From Pseudomonas lutea (GTDB lineage Bacteria > Pseudomonadota > Gammaproteobacteria > Pseudomonadales > Pseudomonadaceae), in contig NZ_JRMB01000002.1 of assembly GCF_000759445.1 (NCBI RefSeq), forward strand, positions 1,612,001 to 1,676,000: 64,000 nt of DNA, in the 5' to 3' direction. The translations under genes were made by a program, and so were the position numbers. Under the pieces are notes generated by a model. It was not told the origin of the DNA and made no database searches. It saw only the letters and a list, made by a program, of their open reading frames with translations. Shown here piece by piece: positions 36,003 through 46,207 of the stretch; the stretch's first letter is position 1, and every line of letters begins with the position of its first letter.

Positions 36003-36037
36003 ATCAGTTCAGCAACCAGCACAGCAGCGAGCGAATC

Positions 36038-37432
36038 ATGAGCACCGACAAGACCAATCAGTCCTGGGGCGGCCGCTTCAGTGAACCCGTCGACGCGTTC
36101 GTCGCGCGCTTCACCGCCTCCGTCACTTTCGATCAGCGCCTTTATCGGCACGACATCATGGGTTCCGTTGCCCACGCCAAGATGCTGGCCAAGGTCGGCG
36201 TGCTGACCGACGCCGAGCGCGACACTATCATCAGCGGGCTCGCCACCATTCAGGGCGAGATCGAGGCCGGCACGTTCGATTGGCGCGTGGACCTTGAAGA
36301 CGTGCACATGAACATCGAGGCGCGGCTGACCGACCGCATCGGCGTCACCGGTAAAAAGCTGCACACCGGCCGTAGCCGAAATGACCAGGTTGCAACCGAC
36401 ATCCGCCTCTGGCTGCGTGACGAGATCGACCTGATTCTGGCCGAGATCACCCGCCTGCAAGAAGGCCTGCTGGGCCTGGCCGAGCGCGAAGCCGACAGCA
36501 TCATGCCGGGCTTCACCCACCTGCAAACAGCACAGCCGGTCACCTTCGGCCACCACATGCTGGCGTGGTTCGAGATGCTCAGCCGTGATTACGAACGCCT
36601 GGTCGACTGCCGCAAGCGCACCAACCGCATGCCGCTGGGCAGCGCCGCGCTGGCCGGTACCACCTACCCCATCGACCGCGAGCTGACGTGTCAGCTTTTG
36701 GGTTTTGAGGCCGTAGGTGGCAACTCGCTGGATAGCGTTTCGGACCGCGACTTCGCCATCGAATTCTGCTCTGCGGCCAGCATCGCCATGATGCACCTGT
36801 CGCGCTTCTCCGAAGAGCTGGTGCTGTGGACCAGCGCGCAATTTCAGTTTATCGACCTGCCTGACCGCTTCTGCACCGGCAGTTCGATCATGCCGCAAAA
36901 GAAAAACCCTGACGTGCCCGAGCTGGTTCGTGGCAAAAGCGGCCGCGTATTCGGCGCCCTGATGGGCCTGTTGACCCTGATGAAGGGCCAGCCGCTGGCT
37001 TACAACAAGGACAACCAGGAGGACAAGGAGCCACTGTTCGACGCAGCCGACACGCTGCGCGATTCGCTGCGCGCCTTCGCCGACATGATTCCGGCGATCA
37101 AGCCAAAACACGCGATCATGCGTGAAGCGGCGCTGCGCGGGTTTTCCACCGCTACCGACCTTGCCGACTACCTGGTTCGCCGCGGGCTGCCATTCCGTGA
37201 TTGCCACGAGATCGTCGGTCACGCAGTCAAGTATGGCGTCGAGACCGGCAAAGACCTGGCCGAGATGACGCTGGACGAGCTTCGCCGGTTCAGCGACCAG
37301 ATCGAACAGGACGTCTTCGCGGTGCTGACGCTCGAGGGCTCGGTCAACGCCCGCAATCACATCGGCGGCACTGCACCGGCACAGGTCAGAGCGGCGGTTG
37401 CGCGCGGCCAGCATTTGCTCGCCACGCGCTGA
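36038..37432 (+). CDS. argH: Argininosuccinate lyase
   Basis: The 464-residue enzyme of the fumarase/aspartase superfamily splits argininosuccinate into arginine and fumarate, the last step of arginine synthesis. The superfamily signature [12 protein letters not shown] carries the catalytic serine. HTGRSRNDQ and the histidine of [10 protein letters not shown] are also present. ATG 36038 ([14 protein letters not shown]) is the family start; the frame opens 28 codons earlier inside the leader hairpin. It is followed by a stem-loop and a small unknown gene. Confidence 0.97.
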   Translation: MSTDKTNQSWGGRFSEPVDAFVARFTASVTFDQRLYRHDIMGSVAHAKMLAKVGVLTDAERDTIISGLATIQGEIEAGTFDWRVDLEDVHMNIEARLTDRIGVTGKKLHTGRSRNDQVATDIRLWLRDEIDLILAEITRLQEGLLGLAEREADSIMPGFTHLQTAQPVTFGHHMLAWFEMLSRDYERLVDCRKRTNRMPLGSAALAGTTYPIDRELTCQLLGFEAVGGNSLDSVSDRDFAIEFCSAASIAMMHLSRFSEELVLWTSAQFQFIDLPDRFCTGSSIMPQKKNPDVPELVRGKSGRVFGALMGLLTLMKGQPLAYNKDNQEDKEPLFDAADTLRDSLRAFADMIPAIKPKHAIMREAALRGFSTATDLADYLVRRGLPFRDCHEIVGHAVKYGVETGKDLAEMTLDELRRFSDQIEQDVFAVLTLEGSVNARNHIGGTAPAQVRAAVARGQHLLATR

Positions 37433-37444
37433 ACGCTTCGAACG

Positions 37445-37465
37445 GGCCGCCCGACACGGGCGGCC
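37445..37465. other. Strong stem-loop between argH and the next gene
   Basis: GGCCGCCCG-ACA-CGGGCGGCC is a perfect 9-bp GC stem beginning 13 bp after the argH stop and ending 30 bp before the next start. No T-tract follows, so it may protect the argH 3' end or attenuate read-through rather than terminate. Confidence 0.6.
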
Positions 37466-37494
37466 TCACTAATGGGCAGTACATCGAGGACACC

Positions 37495-37788
37495 ATGAGC
37501 GGCCACATCGAAAACGACGAAGAAGAGTTTGCCGAGACGACCCTGATTCAGGCGATTGAAAACCAGATTGAAAGCGATAACCCGCCAGCGGCCAAAGCCA
37601 CGTTCAACAAGCTGACTCTGGTCGGTTACGAGCGTGAAGAAATTCTGGTGATGATGGCCCACGTGCTGGCGGTCGAAATCGACGGCATCCTTGAGGACGA
37701 CCGCCCTTTCAATACCGCCTGGTATGAACAAGCGCTGCGCGCGCTGCCTGACATGCCGCCCGGTGTGAAGCTGGCTGACGAAGAGTAA
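37495..37788 (+). CDS. Small acidic protein of unknown function
   Basis: The protein has 97 residues, is strongly acidic (many Glu/Asp, ending LADEE) and is probably all-helical and cytoplasmic. It contains FNKLTLVGYEREEILVMMA and FNTAWYEQALRALPDMP, which look like a conserved domain, but I do not recognise a family. A GAGGACACC ribosome site precedes ATG 37495. It is 62 bp downstream of argH with a stem-loop between, so it could be in the argH transcript. Confidence 0.75.
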   Translation: MSGHIENDEEEFAETTLIQAIENQIESDNPPAAKATFNKLTLVGYEREEILVMMAHVLAVEIDGILEDDRPFNTAWYEQALRALPDMPPGVKLADEE

Positions 37789-37958
37789 ACCTCCGCTGCA
37801 CATGCCGGTCGATCACCGATCTGACGACCGGCCAGATACTTTCTGCAAAATCCCCAGACGCTAACTACACTCCAACAGCCTCGCTGTCGCCTGGCGACGA
37901 GGCCGTCACGCCTGCGATTTTGGTCGCGGTGTATCCACTGGAAAAGTCTGGAGCACCT

Positions 37959-38207
37959 ATGTCGTTTACCCCTGAAGTGGTTGCCGAGCTGGAAATCCTG
38001 TCGCTGTTCAATCTGAGTAACACCAAAGAGGGTCTGAAGGTTCACCATGTCGCAGCACCTGCGGCCATCGCCGCCACTCAACGCCTCTTTGACAAAGGCC
38101 TCATCACGCAAGTCGATGGCGGGTACCTGACCAGCCTTGGGCTGGATGCCGCCGAACATGCGCAATCGCTGCTGATTATTCTCGCCACGAGCCAGGAAGC
38201 CGCCTGA
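37959..38207 (+). CDS. TIGR02647-family small protein
   Basis: This 82-residue protein matches the TIGR02647 pattern: SFTPEVVAELEILSLFNL at the start, then a segment resembling a winged helix (AATQRLFDKGLITQVDGGYLTSLG). A DNA-binding role is suggested by that shape but is not established. The ATG at 37959 follows GGAGCACCT; an upstream GTG extension is unlikely. No partner gene is evident. Confidence 0.85.
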   Translation: MSFTPEVVAELEILSLFNLSNTKEGLKVHHVAAPAAIAATQRLFDKGLITQVDGGYLTSLGLDAAEHAQSLLIILATSQEAA

Positions 38208-38411
38208 ACCTGCACCTCGCGAAGCCTTGCCTGGACGCATTAAATAAAGGTTTCGCGAATCCTCCATTTATACGATGCTGCGCCGATAAAATAATGGCGC
38301 CATAAAAAAGACGCGCAGTTGCCCGAGCCCTTTCGGCCCCATCGGTAACCGTCTTGACTGTCGCTACACCTTCACCCTTTATGCAGTGCCGCCCGCCGGC
38401 TTCGAGTCGCG

Positions 38412-41261
38412 ATGACGCGTAGTTCCGAAATTCGCCCGGATTTGGATGAGGGCATTGACCGCAAGGTCCTCGCTCAATTACGAAGCCGTTTTCTGGCCTT
38501 AAGCCAAGGCCGGTTGCTACGCGCAAATGAAGGGCTGTCGACGAGGCAGCAGAGTGTGCTTGCGCTGCTCCCGCTTTTTTTTCACGTCAATCACCCGCTG
38601 TTCCCAGGCTATGTTTCAGGGTCCACACCGGCCGGGGTTTCACACTACGAGCCTGATGGCCAGGCCCTTGCCGAGGCGCAACGCCTGACACGGTCTTTTT
38701 CCTACAAACCACGCCGCGGGAATGCGCCGCAGCCGATTCACGGCATCTTCCTGATGGGCAGTCTTGGCACGCTTGCGCAGACCGACCAGAGCGATATGGA
38801 CGTATGGATCTGCCATGACCCGTACCTGTCTGCGGAGGACGTCCAGGAGCTGCGCAAAAAATGTCAGGCGCTTGAAAGCTGGGCAGCGAGCATGGGCGCC
38901 GAGGCGCACTTTTTTCTGGTTGACCCGCAGCGCTTCGTCGCCGGCGAGCGAGACGCGCAGCTAAGCGGTGAAGACTGCGGGACGACCCAGCACTTTTTGC
39001 TACTCGACGAGTTCTATCGCACCGCCATCTGGCTGGCCGGGCGCACCCCGATGTGGTGGCTGGTGCCGGTTTACGAAGAAACCCGATACGCCGAATACAC
39101 GCATACCCTGTTGTCGAAGCGCTTTATCCGCGCCGACGAAGTGCTGGATTTGGGGAATATGTCGCTCATACCGCCGGGCGAATTCATCGGTGCCGGGCTT
39201 TGGCAGCTGTTCAAGGGTATTGAATCGCCCTACAAATCAGTGCTCAAGCTGCTGCTGACCGAAGTCTATGCCAGTGAGCATCCCGAGGTGCAGTGCCTGA
39301 GCATGCGCTTCAAGCAAGCGGTGTTCACCTGTCAGGCCGATCTGGATGAGCTTGATCCCTACGTCATGGTTTATCGGCGCATCGAAGAATACCTGCTCGC
39401 CAGAAGAGAGCCTGAACGCCTTGAGCTGGTACGCCGCAGCCTATACCTGAAGGTGAACAAAAAGCTGACTGGCGCAGCGCGCCACCGCACTACCGGCTGG
39501 CAACGTGCTTTGCTGGAGCGACTGGTCAGTGAGTGGAAGTGGGACGAGCGCCAACTCGCGCTGCTGGACAGTCGCAGCCAGTGGAAAGTCCGGCAGGTGG
39601 CCAGCGAACGTCGCGCGGTAGTGGGCGAGCTCAACCTCAGCTACCGCTTCCTGATCCAGTTCGCCCGCGCGCACAAGGCAGGGACTTCAATCAACAAGCG
39701 CGACCTCAGTGTGCTCGGGCGCCGCTTGTACGCTGCATTCGAGCGCAAAGCCGGCAAAGTGGAGTTTTTGAACCCGGGCATCGCGCCGGATCTGGCGGAA
39801 GACACCCTGACACTGGCGCAGTTACCCAACAAGCGCGAGCCTGGCAAATACCAATGGTGTCTCTATAACGGCAATCTGAGCGCGTACGAACTGGAAACTT
39901 TCGCTCCGATAAAGCGCTGTCGCGAGTTGCTCGAACTGTTGACGTGGTGCCATCGCAACACCGTCATCGACACCAGCACGCACCTTGCGCTGCATCCGGG
40001 CATCAGCGATCTGACCGAGTTTGAGCTGTTCAACCTCCAGGGCGCCTTGCAACAGACCATTGCTCTGCCGCTGGGCATGGTCGAGGAAGACGTGTTGCTG
40101 AGCCCTAGCGTGCCTCGCGAGATACTGCTGCTGGTCAACGTCGGCGTCGATCCACTCCGGCACCATAAAGATCTGAACATCCTGATGACCACGGAGCGCA
40201 CCGATTCCCTGAGCTATGCCGGCGTTCGGGAAAATCTCGTATTGACGTTCGATCAAATCACCCTCAACAGCTGGAACGAGGTGCTGGTCAATCGCTTCGA
40301 CGGTCCGTATGCGTTGCTGGACTGCCTGACCGAGTTGCTCAACGGGCTTGAGGCGACCGCTACGAAACCCGTCATTCGCGTGCGTAGCTTCTGTCACAAC
40401 CGCGCACCGGCAATTGCGCAACGTGTGGAGGAGCTCATCGGCACGGCGCAACTGCTGCTGGCCCGGCGACTGAATCATCGGTACCTCATCCAGGTCGAGC
40501 AACGCTATCACGTGCTGGAGATGATGCCGGGCCACATCAGCCATGTCGCGCTTGAGCATTTGCCGGCGCTGTACGCATATCTGGGTGAAGAACTCTCCAC
40601 TTACAGCCCGATTCATCTGGACCCCCAGGCACTGGATGATTCGGACCTGTCCCTGCTTATCCCTTATGGCCACCCGGAATGCGTCCAAGTGTTTTATCGG
40701 ATAAATGAACCGCATGCCGATCTGTATGTGCTCGATGAACATAATTCGCTGTGGCATCAGCGTGTGGACTACCACGATGAACCCAGCCTGCTGGTGCCGC
40801 TGCGACGTTTTTTCCAGTCGCTGATGTATCGTCGCGTGGCATTGCTGCCGCTGGATAACCCGCCGGGTTCGATGTCGCTGGAAACGCTGTATTACCGCAT
40901 CACCCCGGACGGCTCAGGTCGAGCCCGTCGCGTCGAGCACCGCCCGCCGCCGACCGTACTGATCGACAATTCATTCTTTGACGTGCAGGCGATCATCGAG
41001 GAGGCATCGCCCGGCCAGGTGAGCGTGACACTGTATTGCGACGGGATGGAATTTTCCGAGCTGGAATATGGCGATCAGCTGTTCAGCGTCGTGGCTCGGC
41101 GGATCCTCGAGCAGCGGCGCGAAGCGCAACGGTACCGCTGCTACATCACCGACCTGGACCTTTCAGGAATACTCGGAGACACGCATGGGCAGACGATTCT
41201 GTTCCTGCGCTACAAGGCGCAGCTCGAAGACTCGCTGAATGCGGCGATGGATCAGATGTGA
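38412..41261 (+). CDS. cyaA: Class I adenylate cyclase
   Basis: This 949-residue enterobacterial-type (class I) cyclase has an N-terminal catalytic domain of the nucleotidyltransferase beta fold, with GSLGTLAQTDQSDMD (GS at 116-117, Asp128 and Asp130). A long regulatory C-terminal region follows. It makes cAMP for the CRP homologue Vfr. In E. coli the C-terminus responds to the phosphotransferase system; in pseudomonads that link is less clear. The start lacks a strong ribosome site. A REP doublet lies between it and the convergent DUF1289-cyaY pair. Confidence 0.95.
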   Translation: MTRSSEIRPDLDEGIDRKVLAQLRSRFLALSQGRLLRANEGLSTRQQSVLALLPLFFHVNHPLFPGYVSGSTPAGVSHYEPDGQALAEAQRLTRSFSYKPRRGNAPQPIHGIFLMGSLGTLAQTDQSDMDVWICHDPYLSAEDVQELRKKCQALESWAASMGAEAHFFLVDPQRFVAGERDAQLSGEDCGTTQHFLLLDEFYRTAIWLAGRTPMWWLVPVYEETRYAEYTHTLLSKRFIRADEVLDLGNMSLIPPGEFIGAGLWQLFKGIESPYKSVLKLLLTEVYASEHPEVQCLSMRFKQAVFTCQADLDELDPYVMVYRRIEEYLLARREPERLELVRRSLYLKVNKKLTGAARHRTTGWQRALLERLVSEWKWDERQLALLDSRSQWKVRQVASERRAVVGELNLSYRFLIQFARAHKAGTSINKRDLSVLGRRLYAAFERKAGKVEFLNPGIAPDLAEDTLTLAQLPNKREPGKYQWCLYNGNLSAYELETFAPIKRCRELLELLTWCHRNTVIDTSTHLALHPGISDLTEFELFNLQGALQQTIALPLGMVEEDVLLSPSVPREILLLVNVGVDPLRHHKDLNILMTTERTDSLSYAGVRENLVLTFDQITLNSWNEVLVNRFDGPYALLDCLTELLNGLEATATKPVIRVRSFCHNRAPAIAQRVEELIGTAQLLLARRLNHRYLIQVEQRYHVLEMMPGHISHVALEHLPALYAYLGEELSTYSPIHLDPQALDDSDLSLLIPYGHPECVQVFYRINEPHADLYVLDEHNSLWHQRVDYHDEPSLLVPLRRFFQSLMYRRVALLPLDNPPGSMSLETLYYRITPDGSGRARRVEHRPPPTVLIDNSFFDVQAIIEEASPGQVSVTLYCDGMEFSELEYGDQLFSVVARRILEQRREAQRYRCYITDLDLSGILGDTHGQTILFLRYKAQLEDSLNAAMDQM

Positions 41262-41360
41262 CTATTGCTGCGGCCTGGACGGCGGTTCGACACAAGGGCG
41301 GCTTTACGACATGAGGCGTGACGCGACGTAGCCCCAGCTTCGCGCCATGAACCGAATATT

Positions 41361-41446
41361 GTAGGAGCCGGCTTGCTGGCGAAGGCGTTTATCCAGGCGC
41401 TGCCAGGTAAACGCCGAATCAGATTGGCCAGCAAGCCGGCGCCTAC
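41361..41446. repeat. REP doublet, GCCGGCTTGCTGGC family
   Basis: GTAGGAGCCGGCTTGCTGGC at 41361-41380 is inverted as GCCAGCAAGCCGGCGCCTAC ending at 41446. It separates cyaA from the convergent DUF1289 gene. This is the third REP family in the window. Confidence 0.88.
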
Positions 41447-41462
41447 AGATCCCAGGGCTCAG

Positions 41463-41702
41463 TCATTCACACGCTTGTCTGGAAGTCGTGCTGCGACGCA
41501 AATCCGCTTGGCGGACGATCTCCCGACGGCGCTCGTCGGTCGCCGACCGCCATTCGCGGATGTCTTCGACGTGGCGCTGACATCCCGTGCAGACCTTGTC
41601 CTCGTCAAGCCGACAGATGCTGATGCACGGCGACGGCACCGCCGGGCTGACATTGCTGAACAACGGTTTTGCTGGCTTGGCCGCCGTGGCACCAACAGCC
41701 AT
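41463..41702 (-). CDS. DUF1289 protein with four cysteines
   Basis: The 79-residue protein has the DUF1289 core PCISICRLDEDKVCTGCQR followed by EDIREW. Cys26, Cys30, Cys38 and Cys41 could bind zinc or an Fe-S cluster. The family is widespread and uncharacterised. Its ATG at 41702 overlaps the stop of cyaY (TGATG), so it is translated with frataxin. That suggests, but does not show, a role in iron-sulfur metabolism. Confidence 0.85.
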   Translation of the reverse strand: MAVGATAAKPAKPLFSNVSPAVPSPCISICRLDEDKVCTGCQRHVEDIREWRSATDERRREIVRQADLRRSTTSRQACE

Positions 41703-42055
41703 CAGCGGTTGCCGTCGCTGCCGTCGAGGGCGTCGAAATCGATGTCGGCCCCGGCCTGCTTTTGCGCCAGCCGCTGCAGCATTTCGCCTAACAGCTCTTC
41801 ACTCTTATCGCACACCCAGCGACTGCCTTCTTCGTCGTAGTCGAAGTGGAAACCACCATCCACTGCCGCCAGCCACAGCTGACGCAAAGGCTCCTGGCGA
41901 CTGAAGATAAACTGAGAGCCATTTTCAAACTTCACGGTCAACACTCCGGCGGAGCTCTCAAGGTCCAGATCCAGACCGCTCTCGTCGAAGATATCCTCGA
42001 GCTTTTCTTGGGTGGCATCGACCAGGTCGTGAAAGCGGGCTTCGGTCAAACTCAT
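41702..42055 (-). CDS. cyaY: Iron-sulfur cluster assembly protein CyaY (frataxin)
   Basis: The 117-residue frataxin homologue opens with the acidic helix [23 protein letters not shown]. It then has the beta-sheet core [25 protein letters not shown]. It binds iron and modulates IscS during Fe-S cluster assembly. ATG 42055 matches the family start; the longer open frame reaches into the lptM promoter. It is divergent from lptM-lysA, the typical cyaY-lppL-lysA arrangement, and is coupled to DUF1289. Confidence 0.95.
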   Translation of the reverse strand: MSLTEARFHDLVDATQEKLEDIFDESGLDLDLESSAGVLTVKFENGSQFIFSRQEPLRQLWLAAVDGGFHFDYDEEGSRWVCDKSEELLGEMLQRLAQKQAGADIDFDALDGSDGNR

Positions 42056-42230
42056 TGCATGAACCTCAAAAGTGTCAGCGGATGGCGCAGCGACGCACGA
42101 TACGGTCGCTCCCTGGCAATTGCAAAGGCTACCCGCCCAAGTGCCCTTCACTGCGTCAGAAATCCGCGCGGGGCACGCGGCATCGTTGCATGGCACCGTC
42201 AAAGCCCCGCCGGACGGGAACTCCAGCGCA

Positions 42231-42259
42231 TAGGCAATCTGTCGGGTGGTCGGTATACT
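42231..42259 (+). promoter_or_regulatory. Predicted sigma70 promoter of the lptM-lysA operon
   Basis: TAGGCA and TATACT are separated by 17 bp, giving a start site near 42266 and a leader of about 30 bases before lptM. The -10 matches five of six and the -35 four of six consensus positions. Confidence 0.5.
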
Positions 42260-42294
42260 CGGGCGCAATTAATGCTTATACAAAGGATTTCGCC

Positions 42295-42456
42295 ATGAAG
42301 CGCCTGATTTCCTCCCTGGCCGCGCTGCTTGCAGTTGCGTGTCTGGTCTCTGCCTGCGGTCAGAAAGGTCCCCTGTACCTGCCTGACGACGACTCATCCG
42401 ACGGCTCCAGCCAGACCAAGTCGCACTCGCACAAGCATCAGACATCGACCTACTAG
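42295..42456 (+). CDS. lptM: Small lipoprotein LptM (LppL/YifL type)
   Basis: This 53-residue lipoprotein has a signal peptide and lipobox LVSAC, with Cys19 to be lipidated, and the signature [12 protein letters not shown]. In E. coli LptM helps LptD mature in the outer-membrane LPS translocon. The C-terminus is Ser/His/Lys rich. It starts after AAAGGA and precedes lysA by nine bases; this lipoprotein-lysA pairing is common in gammaproteobacteria. Confidence 0.92.
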   Translation: MKRLISSLAALLAVACLVSACGQKGPLYLPDDDSSDGSSQTKSHSHKHQTSTY

Positions 42457-42465
42457 GAATCAGTC

Positions 42466-43713
42466 ATGGACGCCTTCAACTACCGCGACGGCGAGCTGTT
42501 CGCGGAAGGAGTGGCGTTGTCTGCCATTGCCGAGCGTTTCGGCACGCCGACATACGTCTATTCCCGCGCGCACATCGAGGCGCAGTATCGCGCTTACGCT
42601 GATGCCCTGGACGGCATGCCGCATCTGGTCTGCTTTGCCGTAAAAGCCAACTCCAACCTGGGCGTTCTCAATGTGCTGGCGCGCCTTGGCGCCGGCTTCG
42701 ACATTGTGTCCCGTGGCGAACTGGAGCGCGTGCTGGCGGCGGGTGGCCAGCCTGAGAAGATCGTTTTCTCGGGCGTGGGCAAGACCCGTGACGACATGCG
42801 TCGCGCACTCGAAGTCGGTGTTCATTGCTTCAACGTCGAATCCACCGACGAACTTGAACGTCTGCAAGTCGTAGCCGCCGAAATGGGCGTCCGCGCTCCG
42901 GTCTCGCTGCGCGTCAACCCGGACGTCGACGCCGGGACTCACCCCTACATCTCCACCGGCCTGAAAGAAAACAAATTCGGCATCGCCATCGCTGACGCCG
43001 AAGACGTTTACATACGGGCTGCGCAGCTGCCGAACCTGGATGTGGTCGGTGTCGACTGCCACATCGGCTCTCAACTGACGACCCTCTCCCCTTTCGTCGA
43101 CGCGCTCGACCGCTTGCTCGACCTGGTTGATCGCCTGGGCGATTGCGGCATTCTGCTGAAGCATATCGATCTGGGCGGCGGTCTGGGTGTGCGTTATCGC
43201 GACGAGGAGCCGCCACTGGCAGGTGATTACATCAAGGCCGTGCGCGAGCGCCTGGATGGCCGCGATCTGGCACTGCTCTTCGAGCCCGGCCGCTTTATCG
43301 TCGCCAATGCGGGCGTGCTGCTGACGCGCATCGAGTACCTCAAGCACACCGAACACAAAGACTTCGCCATCGTTGATGCCGCCATGAACGATCTGATCCG
43401 TCCCGCGCTTTACCAGGCGTGGATGGATGTCACAGCAGTTCAGCCGCGCGAGGGTGCCAAACGCACTTACGACATCGTGGGGCCGATCTGCGAAACCGGG
43501 GACTTCCTCGCCAAGGAGCGCGAGTTCGCACTGGCCGAGGGTGACCTGCTGGCTGTGCATTCCGCCGGGGCCTACGGGTTTGTGATGAGTTCCAACTACA
43601 ACACCCGCGGACGCACGGCTGAGGTGCTCGTAGACGGTGAGCAGGCTTTTGAAGTGCGTCGCCGTGAAACCATCACTGAGTTGTTTGCCGGCGAAAGCCT
43701 GCTGCCGGAGTAA
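42466..43713 (+). CDS. lysA: Diaminopimelate decarboxylase
   Basis: The 415-residue PLP enzyme of the alanine-racemase-like fold type III makes lysine from meso-diaminopimelate. Lys60 in CFAVKANSN forms the Schiff base. HIGSQ and the partner-subunit motif GPICETGD near residue 342 complete the active site. The next gene, dapF, makes its substrate. It lies between lptM and dapF with spacers of 9 and 4 bases. Confidence 0.97.
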   Translation: MDAFNYRDGELFAEGVALSAIAERFGTPTYVYSRAHIEAQYRAYADALDGMPHLVCFAVKANSNLGVLNVLARLGAGFDIVSRGELERVLAAGGQPEKIVFSGVGKTRDDMRRALEVGVHCFNVESTDELERLQVVAAEMGVRAPVSLRVNPDVDAGTHPYISTGLKENKFGIAIADAEDVYIRAAQLPNLDVVGVDCHIGSQLTTLSPFVDALDRLLDLVDRLGDCGILLKHIDLGGGLGVRYRDEEPPLAGDYIKAVRERLDGRDLALLFEPGRFIVANAGVLLTRIEYLKHTEHKDFAIVDAAMNDLIRPALYQAWMDVTAVQPREGAKRTYDIVGPICETGDFLAKEREFALAEGDLLAVHSAGAYGFVMSSNYNTRGRTAEVLVDGEQAFEVRRRETITELFAGESLLPE

Positions 43714-43717
43714 TCCC

Positions 43718-44548
43718 ATGCTGCTGCGTTTTACCAAGATGCATGGCCTGGGCAATGATTTCATGGTGCTGGACCTCGTAAGCCAGCACGCACACATCAC
43801 GCCCAAGCACGCCAAGCAATGGGGCGATCGCCATACCGGAATCGGTTTCGACCAGTTGCTGCTGGTTGAAGCCCCGAATAACCCGGACGTTGACTTCCGC
43901 TACAGGATCTTCAATTCCGACGGATCCGAAGTCGAGCAGTGCGGCAACGGTGCGCGGTGTTTTGCGCGCTTTGTGCTGGACAAGCGGCTGACGGCCAAGA
44001 AGCAAATTCGCGTCGAGACCAAAAGCGGCATTATCGAGCTGGACATCCGCAACGATGGCCAGATCAGCGTTGATATGGGCGCGCCGCGTCTGGTGCCTGC
44101 GGACATCCCGTTCGATGCGCCGGAACAGGCGACCTCCTATCCGCTTGATGTCGATGGCGAAACGGTTGAGCTTGCGGCGGTGTCAATGGGCAACCCGCAC
44201 GCCGTGTTGCGCGTCTACGACATCAACAATGCCCCTGTGCACGTGCTGGGGCCCAGGATCGAAAACCACCCGCGCTTTCCGGCTCGGGTGAACGTGGGCT
44301 TCCTCCATGTTGTGGACCGTCAACGTGCCCAACTGCGAGTGTGGGAGCGTGGCGCCGGAGAAACCCAGGCGTGCGGCACGGGCGCCTGTGCGGCAGCGGT
44401 TGCTGCAATTACGCAAGGCTGGATGGATTCGCCGATGCTGATCGACCTTCCAGGCGGACGCCTGTCCATCGAGTGGGCCGGCCCCGGCCATTCCGTCGTC
44501 ATGACCGGCCCGGCCGTGCGGGTTTACGAAGGCCAAGTACGTCTATGA
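43718..44548 (+). CDS. dapF: Diaminopimelate epimerase
   Basis: The 276-residue cofactor-free epimerase converts LL- to meso-diaminopimelate, for lysine and peptidoglycan. The two catalytic cysteines are Cys75 (EQCGNGARC) and Cys219 (QACGTGAC). ATG 43718 lies five bases after the lysA stop; the longer open frame lies inside lysA. It is followed by DUF484 at 13 bp in the same operon. Confidence 0.97.
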   Translation: MLLRFTKMHGLGNDFMVLDLVSQHAHITPKHAKQWGDRHTGIGFDQLLLVEAPNNPDVDFRYRIFNSDGSEVEQCGNGARCFARFVLDKRLTAKKQIRVETKSGIIELDIRNDGQISVDMGAPRLVPADIPFDAPEQATSYPLDVDGETVELAAVSMGNPHAVLRVYDINNAPVHVLGPRIENHPRFPARVNVGFLHVVDRQRAQLRVWERGAGETQACGTGACAAAVAAITQGWMDSPMLIDLPGGRLSIEWAGPGHSVVMTGPAVRVYEGQVRL

Positions 44549-44561
44549 GCGAGAAATTCCA

Positions 44562-45299
44562 ATGACCGACCAGCCTGAAACTCCAACCGACACCTCCGGC
44601 CAGTTACCGGCTGATCACGCAGTGCCTGTGCTTGACGCCGAGTCGGTTGCGGCCTGGCTGCAAGAACACCCTGATTTCTTCGCCGAGCACGACGAACTGC
44701 TTGCGATGATGCGCGTGCCCCATCAACGTGGCGATACGGTCTCGCTGGTCGAGCGCCAGCTCAAGCTGCTTCGCGAACGCAACATCGAGATGCGGCATCG
44801 ACTCTCACAGTTGATGGACGTAGCGCGGGACAACGACCGGTTGTTCGAAAAAACCCGTCGCCTGATTCTGGACCTGATGGACGCGACCAGCCTCGAAGAG
44901 ATTGTTATCGCGGTTGAAGACAGCCTGCGCCAGGAATTTCAGGTGCCCTTTGTCAGCCTGATCCTCTTCAGCGATAACCCCATGACGGTCGGCCGTTGGG
45001 TCAGCGGCGCCGACGCACATAAAGCCATTGGCAGCCTGATGTCTGGCGGTAAAACGGTGTGTGGTGCGTTGCGCGACCACGAACTGGAATTTCTCTTCGG
45101 CAGCGAGCAGAGCAAGGAAGTGGGTTCTACTGCCCTGGCCGCCCTCACCCACCAGGGCCTGCACGGCGTTCTGGCCATTGGCAGTCGCGATCCGCAGCAT
45201 TACAAAAGCTCGGTCGGCACCCTGTTTCTGAGCTACATCGCCGACGTACTCAGCCGTCTGCTCCCACGCTTCACCAATTCATTGCGATCGGTGCGCTAG
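44562..45299 (+). CDS. DUF484 family GAF-like protein
   Basis: The 245-residue protein has an N-terminal helical region with [19 protein letters not shown], then a coiled coil ([12 protein letters not shown]). A GAF-like domain follows (about 110-230) with [21 protein letters not shown]484 proteins are nearly always encoded between dapF and xerC in gammaproteobacteria. Their job is unknown, though the GAF fold suggests ligand sensing. It ends two bases before xerC. Confidence 0.9.
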   Translation: MTDQPETPTDTSGQLPADHAVPVLDAESVAAWLQEHPDFFAEHDELLAMMRVPHQRGDTVSLVERQLKLLRERNIEMRHRLSQLMDVARDNDRLFEKTRRLILDLMDATSLEEIVIAVEDSLRQEFQVPFVSLILFSDNPMTVGRWVSGADAHKAIGSLMSGGKTVCGALRDHELEFLFGSEQSKEVGSTALAALTHQGLHGVLAIGSRDPQHYKSSVGTLFLSYIADVLSRLLPRFTNSLRSVR

Positions 45300-45301
45300 T
45301 C

Positions 45302-46207
45302 ATGGAGCAGCAACTGGACGCTTACTGCATGCATCTGCGCAGCGAGCGCCAGGTGTCCAGCCACACGCTTGAGGCCTATCGCCGAGACTTGAACAAGGTG
45401 CTGGCGCATTGCGGGAAACACAACATAAGCAGCTGGAAAGCGCTGGATATTCAAGCCATGCGCGGCCTGGTCGCGCGCTTGCACCAGCAGGGTCAGTCAT
45501 CGCGCAGCCTCGCAAGACTGCTGTCGGCGGTTCGCGGTTTTTACCATTACCTCAACCGCGAAGGCCTCTGTGAGCACGACCCGGCCAATGGGCTGTCGCC
45601 GCCCAAGGGCGAGCGTCGCTTGCCGAAAACCCTGGATGCCGACCGCACACTGCAATTGCTTGAAGGCGGCGTCGAAGATGATTTTCTGGCCCGACGCGAT
45701 CAGGCAATTCTGGAACTGTTCTATTCCTCGGGTTTGCGTTTGTCCGAGCTGACCGGGCTCAATTGCGCAGACCTTGATCTGGCCGACGGCCTGGTACAGG
45801 TCTTGGGCAAAGGCAGCAAAAGCCGAGTCTTGCCGGTCGGCAGAAAGGCCCGCGAGGCTTTGCAGGAATGGCTGAAACAACGCGCGCTGGCCAATCCCCA
45901 GGACGATGCGGTGTTTGTCAGCCAGCAAGGCCGACGCCTGGGTCCGCGCTCCATCCAGCTGCGGGTAAAAGCTGCGGGTGAACGCGAGCTGGGCCAGAAT
46001 CTGCACCCGCACATGCTTCGCCACTCGTTTGCCAGCCATTTGCTGGAGTCGTCCCAGGATCTGCGTGCGGTGCAGGAGTTGCTGGGTCACGCCGACATTG
46101 CAACCACTCAGATCTACACCCATCTGGACTTCCAGCATCTGGCCACTGTGTATGACAGCGCCCATCCACGGGCCAAGCGCAAAGGTACTTCCGACAATGA
46201 GCATTAA
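45302..46207 (+). CDS. xerC: Tyrosine recombinase XerC
   Basis: The 301-residue site-specific recombinase acts with XerD at dif, under FtsK control, to resolve chromosome dimers. The catalytic residues are all visible: Arg146 (SSGLRLSEL), Lys170, His237 and Arg240 ([10 protein letters not shown]), His263 (LGHADI) and nucleophile Tyr272 (QIYTH). The N-terminal SAM-like domain is intact. In P. aeruginosa this gene is sss, linked to root colonisation in fluorescent pseudomonads. It overlaps the HAD gene by 11 bases. Confidence 0.97.
   Translation: MEQQLDAYCMHLRSERQVSSHTLEAYRRDLNKVLAHCGKHNISSWKALDIQAMRGLVARLHQQGQSSRSLARLLSAVRGFYHYLNREGLCEHDPANGLSPPKGERRLPKTLDADRTLQLLEGGVEDDFLARRDQAILELFYSSGLRLSELTGLNCADLDLADGLVQVLGKGSKSRVLPVGRKAREALQEWLKQRALANPQDDAVFVSQQGRRLGPRSIQLRVKAAGERELGQNLHPHMLRHSFASHLLESSQDLRAVQELLGHADIATTQIYTHLDFQHLATVYDSAHPRAKRKGTSDNEH

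Noticed and set aside
35978..37414. Minus-strand open frame of 478 codons opposite argH, with similar ones opposite lysA and rho
   Set aside because: Antisense shadows of strongly conserved genes caused by G/C in third codon positions; no protein family signal.
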